Part shown: positions 23,961 to 55,701 of the stretch, one piece after another
How positions within the stretch are numbered: position 1 is the first letter of the stretch
How the letters are laid out: each line of letters starts with the position of its first letter
Assembly (NCBI RefSeq): GCF_023053635.1
Contig: NC_086178.1
Location: 32,725,226 to 32,789,225, forward strand
Direction of reading: 5' to 3'
DNA from: Elgaria multicarinata webbii
Taxonomy: Eukaryota > Chordata > Lepidosauria > Squamata > Anguidae
DNA length: 64,000 nucleotides
Position numbers and translations under genes: made by a program
The notes under the pieces: model-generated
Seen by the model: the letters and a program-made list of their open reading frames with translations, nothing else
The model's database searches: none
Told to the model about the DNA's origin: nothing

Positions 23961-24239
23961 CCTAGTTTGTATCCCTTCCAAAGGCAGTTTCCTCTCTGGA
24001 AAGCTGAGACATCCCAAACAATTCTGCGCTGCTATTTTGGTGAATTTGCCAGTGAAATGTGGTGGCATGGCAGCAGGGGCAGGAAAACACCAGTGGCTTG
24101 CTGCCAACATTCAGCATCACAACTACATAAAAGGGCCTGTTTAGCTGATTTATCTTCTTTTTTTGCCACCTCTGCAGCAGCATATTCATAGGGGTGGGGC
24201 AAGAGCGGCATGAGGGGCCATACTGAGGATTTGGGGGAG

Positions 24240-25432
24240 AGCATGCAGCCTGTGTTTCCTCCCTGTGATTTAGAGGATTTGTATTCCACCTTTTCAGTTT
24301 TAGAAGGAAATTTTCAAAGTAGCTTACATACATAAAATGTGTTAACAATAAGAAGCACACAGACACACAAATTAAACAAACAATAATAAAGCAACAAAAT
24401 TAAACAATGAACAGAAAATCAGCAGGTAAAGACAACTCTCCAGCCTTGAAGGTAAAGGAATCCTGTCTACCTTTGCATCAGGTCACCCTAAACGTATCTG
24501 AAATACTGAGTAGAAAATATTATTTGCAGCAAATAATAACCTCTGATCACCCTTGCTTCACCTATGCAAAGGTATGGGGGGGGGGGGGCAGAATATAATA
24601 TTCCCATATAAGTTCTTTGAAGAGTACTTCAGTGAGAGCCAATCAAAATTCTCACTTAAAAATGAAATCTCTTCAAAGAAAGCTATTTTGGGCTCCTTTC
24701 ACAGCCTGCTCTCTTTCACTGCCAAACCCTCTCTCCTTTGCCTGTCATACTAAGTTGACTCCCAAGTCCCAGCTGCGTTCTTTATCACTCCCGTTTTCAT
24801 GAAATCTCATTTATAGTCCATGGGAGTTAACAGTTTATGTCGTTGCTCATTGCAGCAACTGTTTGCAAATGTGCTTTTCCTGCAGAGAATGCTGTGAGCT
24901 GTTATGTCAAGGGCAATTACAGGCCAATTAATAAATAAAGACGCTTTAGTTTGTTTTGAAGTTATTTTATGTTGCTTATAATGTAAATGCAGGGATGGTG
25001 GTAGAATCAGTGGGCAGAAGGTGATGCTTCACCACCACCCCTCCACCACTGATTCTCTTCTGCTAATGACCTTGAGCCTGTCTTCATGGCACCACTTCAT
25101 CGCTCCTTCCCCCTTCCCCTATGGCTGCTGCGGGGTTGGGGCAGGAAATCTCCACGCCAGGAGGGAGCGAGGGTTTTTCCATTGATCATCTGGATACTCG
25201 AGCCTGTCCCCTGCCCCACCGTTGCTGTGAGTCAGCAGCTGCGTCATATAACTGATGCAGCAGCAGCAGCACCACCACACAGCCACCATAGGACAAAGGA
25301 GATGTCTAGAGAGCCCCCTTCAGGGCCTTTTATCCCTCCACACACCCACACACCACTGCATCAGTCAGACTCTGAAATTGCAAGTAAACCCACCATTTCC
25401 AGGGGAGAATCAAAAAAGATTGGAGAGATTAA
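24240..25432. other. Intergenic, decayed LINE tail plus unassigned DNA
   Basis: The stretch 24,265-24,400 ('tattccacctttt.agttt', then A-rich) resembles the antisense 3' end of an L2/CR1-type LINE. A poly-G run lies near 24,577. No gene is seen. Confidence 0.4.
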
Positions 25433-25593
25433 GGGCGCAATCCTATCCATGTTTAGACAGAAAAAAGCCCTACAAATCCCAGCATGTCCCAGCCAGCCCT
25501 GCTCAAGGTCATTAGCAGAAAAAAAATTGCTGGCTGGGGCTTGCTGAGAGTTGTAGGAATTTTTTCTGTCTAAACATACATAGGACTGCATCC
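25433..25593. mobile_element. Palindromic MITE flanked by TTAA-like sites, copy 1
   Basis: Arms GGGCGCAATCCTATCCATG and CATACATAGGACTGCATCC are inverted. TTAA lies on the left (25,429-25,432) and TAAG on the right. The same family occurs at 57,885 and 58,376. Confidence 0.7.
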
Positions 25594-26301
25594 TAAGTCA
25601 CTGTCCCTCCTGTCTACCAATGCTTCTCTGCAATTGTTCCCTCCGACTTAAAACCTGGAAGACTGCCTTTCCCTCTCCCAGCCTGCCTGTGTCTTAAAAT
25701 CTGCTGGGGAGGCTCACCTCCAAGTACTTTTCACACATTGTGCATTATCAAAGGCGAGCACCTTCTCTGTTATGCTCCCCCGTTTGTCTACTGCCTATAA
25801 AAGTGCAACTTGCTACCACCTTAACTACCTTTTCAGTGCCAGATTAAACTTTTTTATTTAGCTTGACATTTTAGCTGGTTAGTTTGTCCTTTATAGACAC
25901 TCCCCTTGAGCAAATATGTATCTTGTTGCCTGGCAATAATGTATTTATTACTACTTCGGTTGCAAAATTTGCCTTCACCACAAATAAGTTAAGAGCTAGG
26001 CATCAAAACCATTTATAAGTATTGTAATGGGGAGTTGGAGATAAAATGTTGTCCTTCTTTATATACGTTGGTCTAGTACCCCATAGGGGAACTCTTAAGT
26101 TATGCTAATGTGATTCTGCATTTTTATATTCTCGTATTTTTGTTTACCATTTTTTAAAATTTTAAACTCACTATTGTTATTGTGTTTATATTAGCTCATC
26201 TTCTTACTTGTATTCTATCTTTCTAATTATATCGAATTGTGATGCCTTATCGCTTTTAGCAATAAGGATTTCATATAGACACAAGACAACCTGCAGACTT
26301 T

Positions 26302-26547
26302 GGCCTAATTCACACCAAGCAGGATATTGCACTATGAAAGCTATATGAAAACAGTATATAAAAGGCAGGAGCCACACTACTTTTTTATAGAGGTATAGAA
26401 GTGCACTGACAACTGTTGGGACCCATTGACACATACCATATACCACTTTCATACTGCTATATCCTGCTTGGTGTGGCTCCTGCCTTTTATATACCACTTT
26501 CATACCGCTTTAATAGTGCAACATCCTGCTTGGTGTAGATTAGGTCA
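26302..26547. mobile_element. Palindromic MITE, 'caccaagcaggata' family, copy 1
   Basis: Ends GGCCTAATTCACACCAAGC and GCTTGGTGTAGATTAGGTC are inverted. Internal blocks 'ggcaggagccacac' and 'gtggctcctgcc' form a second hairpin. Another copy is at 47,923-48,272, with pieces at 39,090-39,210 and 52,505-52,610. Confidence 0.7.
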
Positions 26548-27024
26548 TTGTTACAACCTCCTGAAAAAGGCCTAACAGAAAGCAAGAGACTGAAACATGT
26601 CAGGCATTTTTTAAATAATAAATTTCTCTACAGCATCTTGAGATATTTCTCCCTTTTTCTTGTTCCTTTTTGTAAGTAGCCAAGGGCAAAATGGATTCAC
26701 ACGTTCATAATCAGATTTTACCAAGGCCCTGAAAATTTACTAACTTCTTCTTACAGATATATGACATGTGTATGTTACACAGGAAATAGCTCTGTTGGCT
26801 TAAAACTGCTGAGAATCTCAGAACAAAGATGATGAGATAGATCAACGTATATGTTTTTGGTCCTTTTAAAGGTGTCATATTTCTACACAAACCTATGATG
26901 CAATAAAACGCTTGGCTGAATTTTACTGAATTCAGCTGAAACTTCAACAGAAATAGACACAGAGAGATTAATTCTTAGGTTCAGAATGTGCTGAGAAGCA
27001 CCCTCTTCCTTAATTCTCGATGTA

Positions 27025-27192
27025 CCCTATTTCTTCAATTCTAAGACACACTTTTTTCCCATATAAACATCTCTAAAAATGGTGTGTGTCTTAGAATCGC
27101 GGGTGTGTCTTAGGGGTTTTTTTTTCTGTTGGTGGTACTGAAATTAGTGTGCATCTTACAATCGATGGCATCTTACAATCGAAGAAATACGG
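27025..27192. mobile_element. Mariner-like MITE (CCSTATTTCTTC ends)
   Basis: 168 bp, ends CCCTATTTCTTCAAT and ATCGAAGAAATACGG, TA on both sides (27,023-27,024, 27,193-27,194). Contains the repeated 'cttagaatcg'/'cttacaatcga' blocks. No transposase. Confidence 0.78.
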
Positions 27193-28812
27193 TATGTCTT
27201 TTGCACCTGGCTTCAGTTGGTGGATTTTGGGGTCCTTGTAAATACACTAGGTCAGCCCACCCCTGTTATATAACACAGAAATGAATATATCATGTAGCTG
27301 TGTATACAATGTAGCTGTGGAGACACTAGCTGCCAATAAACAAGTGTCCATCAAAGATCAAGTGCCCTATGTTCAGTTTCTCGTTTCCTAAACTTAACAC
27401 TACATCACCTTTACAATATTGTTTTGCAATAAGGAGATCTTTATGAAATGTATTTGTCCATGAGCCATTCATTTCAGGACGAGATCTTGGTCTCATTCTA
27501 TTCCACTAGACAGTCTGTTACCAATTTCAACAAAATCTAGCATTAACCCTTTGGCACGCCACCCCCTGTCGCGTTGTGTGAAAGCAATCTGTCACTCTTT
27601 TTGCACTGTATCGAGGCTCGTGTTATCAATTATTTAAAAATTCCGATTTCCCTGAAATAGATATGTAATTGCAGCCCGTTTTTATATAAATCTGTGCCTT
27701 AAATTAAACATTTATGCCATATATACAATGGACAGAAAAACACGGAGCTATGTCCAACTCTAATGAAAGTTTAATTGCAATGTGACAGTATTGAGTTTAC
27801 AGTTAAGTGCAGGAGTGGAGATAGGAAAAGGGAGTGAGCGCTTCTGGCTATTTAAACCTAAATCCAGAACACTTCAAATAAGCACTGGTTTAAAAAGAGA
27901 ACGAGCTGCTTTTATGCACCGGAGACCTGATTTTTCCATGTTTACATCACATAGTTTTGTACAGCAAACTGATGGACAAGGAGGCATCCAGGGATGCATG
28001 CAGCTTGGAGCCAAAGGAGCTAGAAGAGATATCCAGCAAAATAGCAGAACTAGACAAATGGAGAAAGATCTTTAGTCTCCGTGGGTAAGGCCGTTTTTCA
28101 ACTTGATTCTTGTTTGATCCCCCAAATTAGATCACATTTAAGGCTGCACCCCTATGGAAGTATCCCCATGGAATTTAGTGTTATTTAAGTCTGCATAGGA
28201 TTGCATAGGATTGGGAAGCCCATGTTATGCTTCTGTGACTATATTAGGCGGTGTTGTGGCACTAGACCTTGTTTGTTAAAGCTGTATCTTTGCTAGATGT
28301 TTGCTTTTAGCTGCTTCATCTGTGTTTGCTTGTTTCTTTTCCTTTTCAGGTTGGAAATCAGTCATACAACCCATCAGGTAACTCTCCCCTATTTTTTTCA
28401 GTATTATGTTCTTGCCACCAGCAACTGCTTTTGAAAGATTGCTTGTGTATGAAAGTAATACGGTTGACGACAGCATTCACTTGTAAAACAAATTAAACAA
28501 GCTGTAAAAACACACGCTTTTGGGGGGGGGCAGATGTTTTCATACACAGCTTCCCTTCCTCCTCAATTTAACAACTTTTGAATGTATTTTAGAGACATTT
28601 CATCATATATTTATTTATTTAAAAGTATTTCAATGTGTCCTTTCAATATCAAATCATAAGATGGTGTACAAAATGCATTAACAATTAAAATAAAATACAA
28701 AGATAAAAACAATAAAAGAGAAAATCTACCAAGCCAGGTATTAAAATCAACAAATGACTGAGTTATACAGATACATTTTTACCAGGCACCTAGATTCATT
28801 AGATTCCTGTAA
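27193..28812. other. Intergenic, no gene seen
   Basis: A 'ctgcacccctatg..gcataggattg' repeat piece is at 28,140-28,215, and an A-rich LINE-like tail at 28,600-28,745. No exon with usable splice sites is recognised. Confidence 0.45.
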
Positions 28813-28813
28813 A

Positions 28814-28867
<54 letters not shown>
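28814..28867. repeat. (GAT)n microsatellite
   Basis: About 18 pure GAT units, reading as poly-Asp in one frame by chance. Confidence 0.95.
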
Positions 28868-28870
<3 letters not shown>

Positions 28871-29041
28871 ATTAAAATCAAGCTTGCCAGTATGCATCAG
28901 GTTTCTACATTTTTTTCCCTTGGCAGAAACTTTTTCATGGTGCATCAGAGTCCATTTCTGAGGTTTCCCAAAGTTATTTAGCCAGCATTACAACAAGGAG
29001 ATGCTTTCAGAAGGGAGAGGGGGCTCAGAATTCCTCTTACA

Positions 29042-29356
29042 CACTGAGCTGGTTCACACAACATGATAAGGCAGAGAACAGATTAACTATGGCTTGCATG
29101 TGGGTTGTCACTGAACCATGGATTATTGTTGAATTATGGGTTGTTGTGTTGTGTGAACCCAACTGTGCTAACAAACCACAATTTATAACTCAACAACAAA
29201 CCATGGGTTCTCTTTGTGGGTTGTTTGTGCTTAACAAACCATGGTTTGTTAGCTTAGTCAGGTTCACATAACACAATAACCCATGGTTCAGCAACAAACC
29301 ATGGTTCATTGACAACCCACACTCTGGCGTGTTGTGTGAATCCAGCCACAGTCTTT
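29042..29356. mobile_element. MITE with 'GGTTCACACAACA' ends
   Basis: Left 'gctggttcacacaacatgataa' and right 'gttgtgtgaatccagcc' are inverted. Inside, 'aaccatgggtt'/'aaccatggttt' units repeat in both directions, so the element can form many small hairpins. Confidence 0.6.
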
Positions 29357-29579
29357 CAGATTAGGATTGCCAACCAACCATTAAAAATGTTTGCTCAGTG
29401 CTTGTGCTCTTTACAGCAGCTTGATTTGCTGTAATGAGAAAATGATAAATATTATCAGCTGCCAGTGTCTACAAATCAAGCTGTTATTAACAGCACACGA
29501 GCAAACACCATTAAAATATTGGCCTCCCTATCTGTGATTTTTTGAAAAATATGTTTATACTCTGCTTCCTCCTTTGGTA

Positions 29580-29895
29580 GGGTGACCATATGAAAACAAA
29601 GACAGGGCTCCTGTATCTTTAACAGTGGTATTGAAAGTGGGATTTCAGCAGGTGTCATTTGTATGCATGCAGCACCTGGTGAAATTCCCTCTTCATCACC
29701 ACAGTTAAAGCTGCAGGAGCCCTGCCCTCTTTTATGTCTGGTCAGTCTAGTATAGTTCCAGCAGCTTTAACTGTGGTGATGAAGGGGGAATTTCACCAGG
29801 TGCTGCTTGCATATAAATGACACCTGCTGAAATTCCCCTTTCAATACAGCTGTTAAAGATACAGGAGCCCTGTCCTCCTTTTCATATGGTCACCC
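29580..29895. mobile_element. Palindromic MITE, TA-flanked, copy 4
   Basis: 316 bp, same ends as copies 1-3, TA on both sides (29,578-29,579, 29,896-29,897). It lies about 230 bp upstream of the MINDY4B start codon. Confidence 0.87.
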
Positions 29896-30126
29896 TATTA
29901 TGCTCAAGGCAGCTTATGCCATAAAAAAGCACACAGTCTATTTAAACTTCCTAACACTAGTAACACTGAGAGAAAGTTAGTTCCAAACCTGACCCCGTGC
30001 CATTTAATTTCTAAAAAAGGATAGCTTCTGTTCTTTGGTAGTCCAGGACAGTGAGCCGAGGCTTTTCAAGTGTCACCTGTCACTAGGTGACTTTCCTTGT
30101 GGCAACTTTTGTTTTATTGGTAAGCT

Positions 30127-48876
<18,750 letters not shown>

Positions 48877-49017
48877 TGAAAGGCGCTGGAGGCGTATATG
48901 CAGTTGAAAATCCTATCCACAGATTCCTTCCACAGGATCCCTGAAATCTAAACCAGGAGGAGGAGGAAGAGGAAGAGGAAGAGGAGGAGGTTGCTACCAA
49001 TGGACCAAATGTTGGCA

Positions 49018-49090
49018 GGTCAACCGCCCAGAGAGCTTCGGCTATTGGGCGGTATAAAAATGTAATAAATAAATAGATAAATAAATAATG
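49018..49090 (+). mobile_element. LINE 3' tail in the presumed MINDY4B 3' UTR
   Basis: 'ccgcccagagagcttcggctattgggcgg' stem, then 'tataaaaatgtaataaataaa' repeats: the same 3' end as the LINE at 35,437. A GA-rich stretch lies just before it (48,957-48,990). Its AATAAA units could act as poly(A) signals. Confidence 0.75.
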
Positions 49091-50560
49091 GTTCCGCCAG
49101 TTTGGCCTTCAAATTTCCATTCTAAATTACAAGAAATAAATCAGGCGCTTACGAAATTGGCAAAAAACAAACCTGTACAATTTACACAACACAGCTGCCA
49201 GTTAAATACACAGCAGAGAAAAAATGGAATATGACAATTGCTCTGTGTGTATGTATATATAGTAAATACATGACTTTGAAATGTTGTTTCCCTAACCAAC
49301 TGCAACGGCATTTCTTAGATGGATATTGCATGTAGTGGAAATATAATTGATGTAAAATGACTGAGGATAGAGGCATTCGGTACCCATATGTACCAAATGC
49401 CTAAAGGGGGCAGAGGGAATGTGTGGGGATGTCGGTTCCTACCTCTTGATCACTGTGCACACTTTGTGCACACTTTGGCTATGCCCCTTGGGTGATCCAC
49501 GAGAAGCCTCGGTCTGAATGGGCCCTTTCCACATGAGTAGGAATTCCACCACAGGAACTGGTTGATCAGGGTTCCTAGTACTGTGTTGGAAACCCTCAAG
49601 TGTGTAGACGTGGCCTCCTTCAGGCCAATTCTGCTCTTGCATTAGCCAGGTTTGTGGCTGGCAAGCATGTCATCACTAAGCATGAGGATTTTATTATGGT
49701 CTCAGGATTGTTCACTCACAGTAATTCTTTAACATCAACCTTTACACTATGTTTCCCCCTCATGCTTTGTAACCATTAATGAGGAAAATCTGGTATTATT
49801 TAGAAATGGTGGAATCAGAGTCCCATGTAATTGCACAATTCTGCTATGCCACAGCCCCACCTAGTGGTTGTATAATGAAGCATATAGAAAGGCAGAGAAA
49901 GAAAAACCCCAGGAAAAAATCATCCGTAAAGGAGCGAATTTTAATTGAACAAAGAATCCAGAAGCTGAAGTCTCAGTAAAGGTACAGGTTGAAAGCCTCA
50001 TGTAGAAATGCCCTGAGAGGGAAGGTCTAAATAGAGAGTCTTTGCATGTTCATCTGAACACACTTTGAATCCTCCATGTGAACAGGAACTCTGATCACAC
50101 AGGATTCCCATTCACATGGAGATTGAAGGCATTTTCAGCCAAATGTGCAAAAGTTTCCCCTTCAGACCTCCTGCTCACCACTCGAAGACCCAGGGCTGCA
50201 ACTGGGGGTGGGGCTAACATAAAGAACTCTGATTCACCCTTCACACTTTCTCTTTGCTTTAATGGATCCCAGTTGAGCAATATAAACTGCAAGCAAGGTG
50301 GGCCTGATCTAGTTCAGGACTACAGTGTAGGGGTTGAAAGGCCTCTACCTTCCCATGCTAGGGTCCTGATCCAGATTGGGACCCCTTTGTTTGCTCTACA
50401 TTATGGGTACAGAACTTCTGGCCTGTCTGAGGCCCCAATCCATTACACCAGGATTCTTCAGAAGGCCTTGGCCCCATCCCCTGCCCCCCATCCATCAAAC
50501 ATTTGGTAGATTCCCAACTTGTATAGTTTTTCCCCCTCTCCATTCTCATTCTCCAGTCCA
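49091..50560. other. Intergenic; contains one dispersed-repeat copy
   Basis: A copy of the 7,246 family is at about 49,775-50,010 ('attctgctatgccacagccccacctagtggtt'). The rest is unassigned, with no gene seen. Confidence 0.45.
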
Positions 50561-50751
50561 CGCAACACGCTAACCCACCCAGGGTGGATTGTTGTTAGAT
50601 TGTGGGTTATCGTATTTTCTGAATGCAGTGTGTTTTCTGCAGAGTGCGTTATTGTATTGTCTGAACGCAGCACGTTTTCCTGAACGCAGCACGTTTGCTT
50701 GTTAACCAGGCAGTGAAGCTTGTTAACCACCTTGAACAACCCAAACAAAGC

Positions 50752-51160
50752 CCCATCACGAGAGACTGAAACAACTGGGCGTGTTTAGCCTGTTTAGCTG
50801 TTTAGAGAAGATTGAGGGGAGACATGAAAGCACTCTTCAAATACTTAAAAGGTTGTCACTCAGAAGAGGGCCAGGCTCTCTTCTCGATCATCCCAGAGTG
50901 CAGGACACGGAATAACGGGCTCAAGTTACAGAAACCAGATTCCAGCTGGACATCAGGAAAAACTTCCTCACTGTTAGAGCGGTACAACAATGGAACCAAT
51001 TACCTAGGGAGGTTGTGGGCTCTCCCACACTAGAGGCCTTCAAGAGGCAGCTCTACAACCATCTGTCAGGTATGCTTTAGGGTGGATTCCTGCATTGAGC
51101 AGGGGGTTGGACTCGATGGCCTTGTAGGCCCCTTCCAACTCTGCTATTCTATGATTCTAA
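50752..51160 (+). mobile_element. CR1 LINE 3' end
   Basis: Same region as 38,404 in the other direction: RGDMKALFKYLKGCHSEEGQ, ECRTRNNGLKL, then DNA continuing to the CR1 tail 'gttggactcgatggccttgtaggcc..ttccaactctgctattctatgattcta'. 5'-truncated and frame-broken. Confidence 0.87.
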
Positions 51161-52500
51161 TACTAATTCTCCATTACTTCCAAATAGCTGAAGATTACCA
51201 GTGGTTCAGTCTTACAGTGTCCATATTTGCCTTGCTGCATCCTGAAAAGTCAGGGTAGGTCCCAAACTTTTAAAATGTGGAGCTCCTCTAGAAAGCCCCA
51301 AGGTGGCTTTGCAGTGTCTGCTGTGCCCCAGAGAGAAAGAATTATGACTAGAAGAACAAAATCTATGTAGTTCACTTATGGCTAACTCACATCCCATGGC
51401 GTATATGTGAATCTTGGCCACTCCCTGGATTGCCCCACCCACTTTTCCCTACCGTGCAGATGATCAACCATCAACTGGAGGGTGAGGAATAGACCCCTGC
51501 TACCCTGCTGCTATTAGCAGTGAGGAGTCAATGATCTGGGTCAATGATCTGGGTCATGACTGCTCTGTGGGGATGGGGGAGGCTTTAACCCCACCCCCTC
51601 ACCAATCCTGACACAGTGATTGCTTTTCCTAGCTGCTATTGGCAGGACTGGCATCAAAAGTGGGCCCACACCCCAGCAGGAGTCCACTAACAAGAGCCCC
51701 CAGTTTTGCTCCTCTTCCTCGCCATTGTAGGCTACTTCTTCACCTGCCTCTGGCCCTGCTCCAGACCACAGTGGTGGTGATGGTGAGAAACAGTAGATGA
51801 CACTGCCTACTTGCTCACTGGCTCGCTGCCTGCCAAGCAAACAAGTGGTAGCAATGCTGAGAAAGAGGATGAGGAGTAATAGTAGGTAGTGATAATGGTG
51901 GTGAAAAGGTAGAGCATGGAGAGCCCGCATTGACTGTGTCTTGTCCAGAGGCTCTCAAAAATTGAATGGGCACTCGCTATTGGTATAGCATAATGGATCA
52001 CCTGAAGGTGGTGGCGCCTGGGAAGACTGTGTGTGTATGTACGAATGATGTGTGTGTTTGTGTGTGTGTATGAGAGAGAGATTGGTGTGTGTGTGCATGT
52101 GTGAATTGTGCAAGAGAGAGTGGAGTGGCATGCTCGCTGTTGGCATGCAGCTCCCTAGGGTTGAAAAAGGTCCCCCACGTCTGAGGTAGTACCTTGATGC
52201 AATGCAGAGTCCTCCTATCACCCACCTGTCTTCCTCTCTATGCTCACACACACACACCCTGCTCATCAACCGATGCAATCTACACGCCACAAGAAAGCAA
52301 GTGCACTACATTCAATTGCCTGCAGAGCAGTATTTGGAGATGACTGGAGGAAGCTATGTTAGGCAAGCAGGTCCTTGAAGAGTGTTATGGAAGTAACCCA
52401 CAAGGTGGCACTCAGAACTGCAAATTTACCTTTCAAACCAAGAATGGCAAGGCAGTGATGTTCAGACCTTGATTCTGAGCGTTCTATACAAAAGCAATCC
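51161..52500. other. Intergenic, low-complexity GT-rich stretch
   Basis: GT/GA-rich sequence at about 52,025-52,110. The frames here (for example 51,541-51,930) are not recognisable proteins. Confidence 0.45.
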
Positions 52501-52844
52501 AGGCAGGATCTACACTACTGCTTTATAATGGTGTTGAAGTGCACTGACAACTCTTGGGGCCCATGACACACGCCATACACCATTTTCAAACTGCTTTCAA
52601 AGGTCTGGCCCCACTGAAATGATTTTTGGCATGATCATGACAAGGCAAGCATGAGCCATGAATTGAACAGGGCCTGTGCAAGCTATCTGTACATCAAAAG
52701 GCAGAAGCTGGTCAAAAGGATTCACTTTTTGCCTTTTCAAAGAAACAGAAACAGCATAATCTTCAACAGATGATTTGCTATAGTGGGAAACCACTTGACA
52801 TTGAGAATCCTCTAATGCAAACTTGGGCAATGTGCAACCCTTAG

Positions 52845-52920
52845 AGCAGCCTTCCCCAACCTGGTGCCCTCCAGATGTGTTGGACTACAACTTCCATCAT
52901 CTCCAGACAGCATGGCCATT
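52845..52920. mobile_element. Partial hAT-like MITE (CAGCCTTCCCC)
   Basis: 'cagccttccccaacctggtgccctccagatgtgttggactacaacttcca' is the left arm of the 16,431 family. The right arm is missing. Confidence 0.72.
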
Positions 52921-53051
52921 TTGCTCAGCTTGCCGTCTCTCAGTAGAATTTTGGGGTCCCCATTTTGCCCACAGAAATGCTCTGCCGTTTTGTAAATCTC
53001 CACCTTCCCCACCCAGCCACCCCCTTTTCTATCTGTTAAACAGCCTTCCCC

Positions 53052-53052
53052 A

Positions 53053-53100
<48 letters not shown>

Positions 53101-53140
53101 TATTTATTTATATAGCACCATCAGTGTACAATGTGGTAAT
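53052..53140. repeat. (ATT)n and LINE-type tail
   Basis: About 15 ATT units, then 'tttatttatatagcaccatcagtgtaca', the antisense 3' tail seen on the LINE at 56,181. Confidence 0.85.
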
Positions 53141-55690
53141 GTGGTGAGCACCAAGGAAAGGGGAGAAACAGGGCAGCCAGCTCACCTCCCTCTGACCTGG
53201 CTCTGGCTGCCCCGTTCCCCGTTGTTGTTGTTTATCTGTAGATGTGGATCTTCACATCTACAGATTAAAAAAAAAAAACGGAGGGGAGAGGAATGGGGCA
53301 GCCAGAGTGAAGTCAGAGGGAGGAGAGCCAGCTGCCCCATTCCTCCCCCTACCTGGTGCTTGGCTCGGCAGCGGCAGCAACCTCCCGGCTGCCCCGTTCC
53401 TCTCCTCCCACCCACCCACTCACCCGTTCTTTTTTAAAAAAATATTTATTCATTTACAGTGCAGAGCCTGAGTTGGCGCTCCCGGTCTGCCCCCTTCCCT
53501 ATCCAGCCCAGCCAATGGCGACTAATCAGGGGGTGTCATCAGCTCCACAACCAAAAAAGTTGGGGTAAATGCCCGACTTTTTTTAATCAGAGTTTCTGGG
53601 GTTTGACCCCGGATGCTTCGCAATGGCAGCTGTGTCATGTAGATGACCTGCCGCCACTCCAAATCCACCCCGGGGCAAACCCTCCATCAAAACAAGCCCC
53701 AGTTAAGGTGCAGATCTGCCTTCAATCTGAGCTGAAAAAACAAATTCACCATATATAGAAAATAAGCTCCAAAGGCTGTTGAAAGAACCAGCCCTGTGAA
53801 AATGAAGTCTGATTCCTGAGTAAGGAATTGGTCCTTAATTAAGCCACTATATTTTAATTTCTTATGCTATCATGATTGAACAAATAAATCAGTCTCTAGC
53901 TGAAGACATGATTTGGGCTGGAGGGGTATTTTAGCTTTCTAACTGCTCAGCAGATGGGTTGGAAAATGTCATTGTTGCTGAAAAATACAGGGGATTCCAT
54001 ATATTTAGCATGTCAGCTTTGTAGGTACCCAGTTGGCTTTAAACCAGAGGGGGTCTTAATAGGTTTTGGAGCTCAGGTGTGCTGTTTCTAATTGATAAAG
54101 ATTAATGTGCTAATATATCACACACCAAACAAGATCTATATGCTGTAACCAATAGCAGCTTGCAAATGAAATCACGTTAAGAGTCAATAGTTTTACAAGT
54201 TGGCTTATGTTTAGCCGTGTGCAATTCCCCAAATTACAGAGGAGCAATTTAGAGATGGCGATTGGATCTTAAATTAGATTTAAGCCACCCTGCAGATGTA
54301 ACAGGGACAGAGAGATCAGTGTTACCGTGGTTAAAAGCGGCTGCATGATTGTTTCTGAGTTCAAGGCAGATTGAATGGTGCCTCCCTTTATAGATACAGC
54401 TTTCTACTTGTGGGAGAAATGTGCCTTCTTGTGCCATTGACAATGTTATATGCGGCATTTTGTATAGCACTGGCGTGGTTTTGCTGAGAGAGTTGTTTTA
54501 TATAATAGTGCCCACGATTACAAGAAGAACCCCCACTTCCTTGTGTTCTCCTGTAACTCCCTAGGGGCATGTAGAATGGAAAAGGCTTTTTCCTCATGCT
54601 CCCTTGTGACAGGTTTTTAGTGTGGAATCTGTGCGTTTCGCTCTCTCCACCAGAAACATTTTTATAAGGTAGGTTCTCTAACCATTCAAGCATAGACATT
54701 TCAAAACATATACAACAGCTTGTAATTCTCATAGAAGGCAGATTCTCTAATTCAATGTATTTCCACATATAGCATACAGCATCCGGTGATGGGGAAATCG
54801 TAACTTGCCAAAATGCGCATCTGTTTATTCCCCTTCCCCACCCCCATCCCAGTGGACCTCTGGGAATACAGCAGAGTGCATTCTCAAATACCACCTGGGA
54901 ATTCAGGTGCAGCCAAGAATTCAAAGCCAACAATCTGTCATTTGCGTTTGAAAGGCTTGGTTGACAAAGGGTTCTTCCAGATGAGATTTTTACTGTACAA
55001 GTGCACAGCCTCATTCACAGAAGTGGGTGGGTGGGTGACCAGATGATGTCTTCCACTTGTAGTCCACCCATGTTTTCCCACCGCTTCTTCCATCTTTTTT
55101 CTTACCAGAAAAAAATCCATTAAGGAAGAAAAGATGGAATTGCTGCACAATGCCTTTTGATGGTTAGTGCTAAGAGCCGTCCATCTGGAAGCACTCAAAG
55201 TGGGTGATATTGCTGGTACACGTTCCATTTGGCCACCTCTGTGATTTGTAACACAAAACACTTTCTAACCAATGCACACTGCAGTTTTGTAATATCATTG
55301 TGTTGTGTGTCAGAGTTCACTCTCTAATATTTTTTACTCTATCAGCATAACAAACCCACAATTTTGAACCCATAGTCTGTATTGTATGAATTTGGGAGGG
55401 GCCATAGTTCAATGGTGTCCATAATGTGGTTGGGGTGGGTGGGGTGGTCACCTCTTAGGTGTATGTTGTGGCTGCAAGGATCAGACAGTGTTTGTGGCCA
55501 TGGTGGTTGGATTGGAAACATGGCCATGGGGGGTTGCGGCCCCTGGGTTTGATGCTTTTCAAGGGGGTTGGATGGGGGTCATGGCCATTGGATGAGGGTC
55601 TTAGCCACTGGGGTTGCCTCTTAGGTTTATGCCTTCCTGGGGTCATCTCTTAGTTCAGTGATGTCCAAAACATTTTGGACACCATAGTTC
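53141..55690. other. Intergenic, no gene recognised
   Basis: 53,160-53,420 has an inverted pair 'gctcacctccctctgacctggctctggctgcccc'/'gaggaatggggcagccagagtgaagtcagaggg', so probably a decayed GC-rich fold-back element. 53,820-55,690 is mostly unique. The 208-codon minus frame at 54,388-55,014 has no recognised motif. Confidence 0.45.
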
Positions 55691-55701
55691 ATGATGCTCA
55701 A

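Noticed and set aside
28754-28981. Frame with a poly-Asp run
   Set aside because: Translation of the (GAT)n microsatellite.
52823-53437. 204-codon frame with a poly-Leu run
   Set aside because: The Leu run comes from the (ATT)n tract, and the rest covers a MITE fragment and a fold-back repeat.
54388-55014. 208-codon minus-strand frame
   Set aside because: No family motif, no usable splice context and no conservation evidence available. Likely chance.
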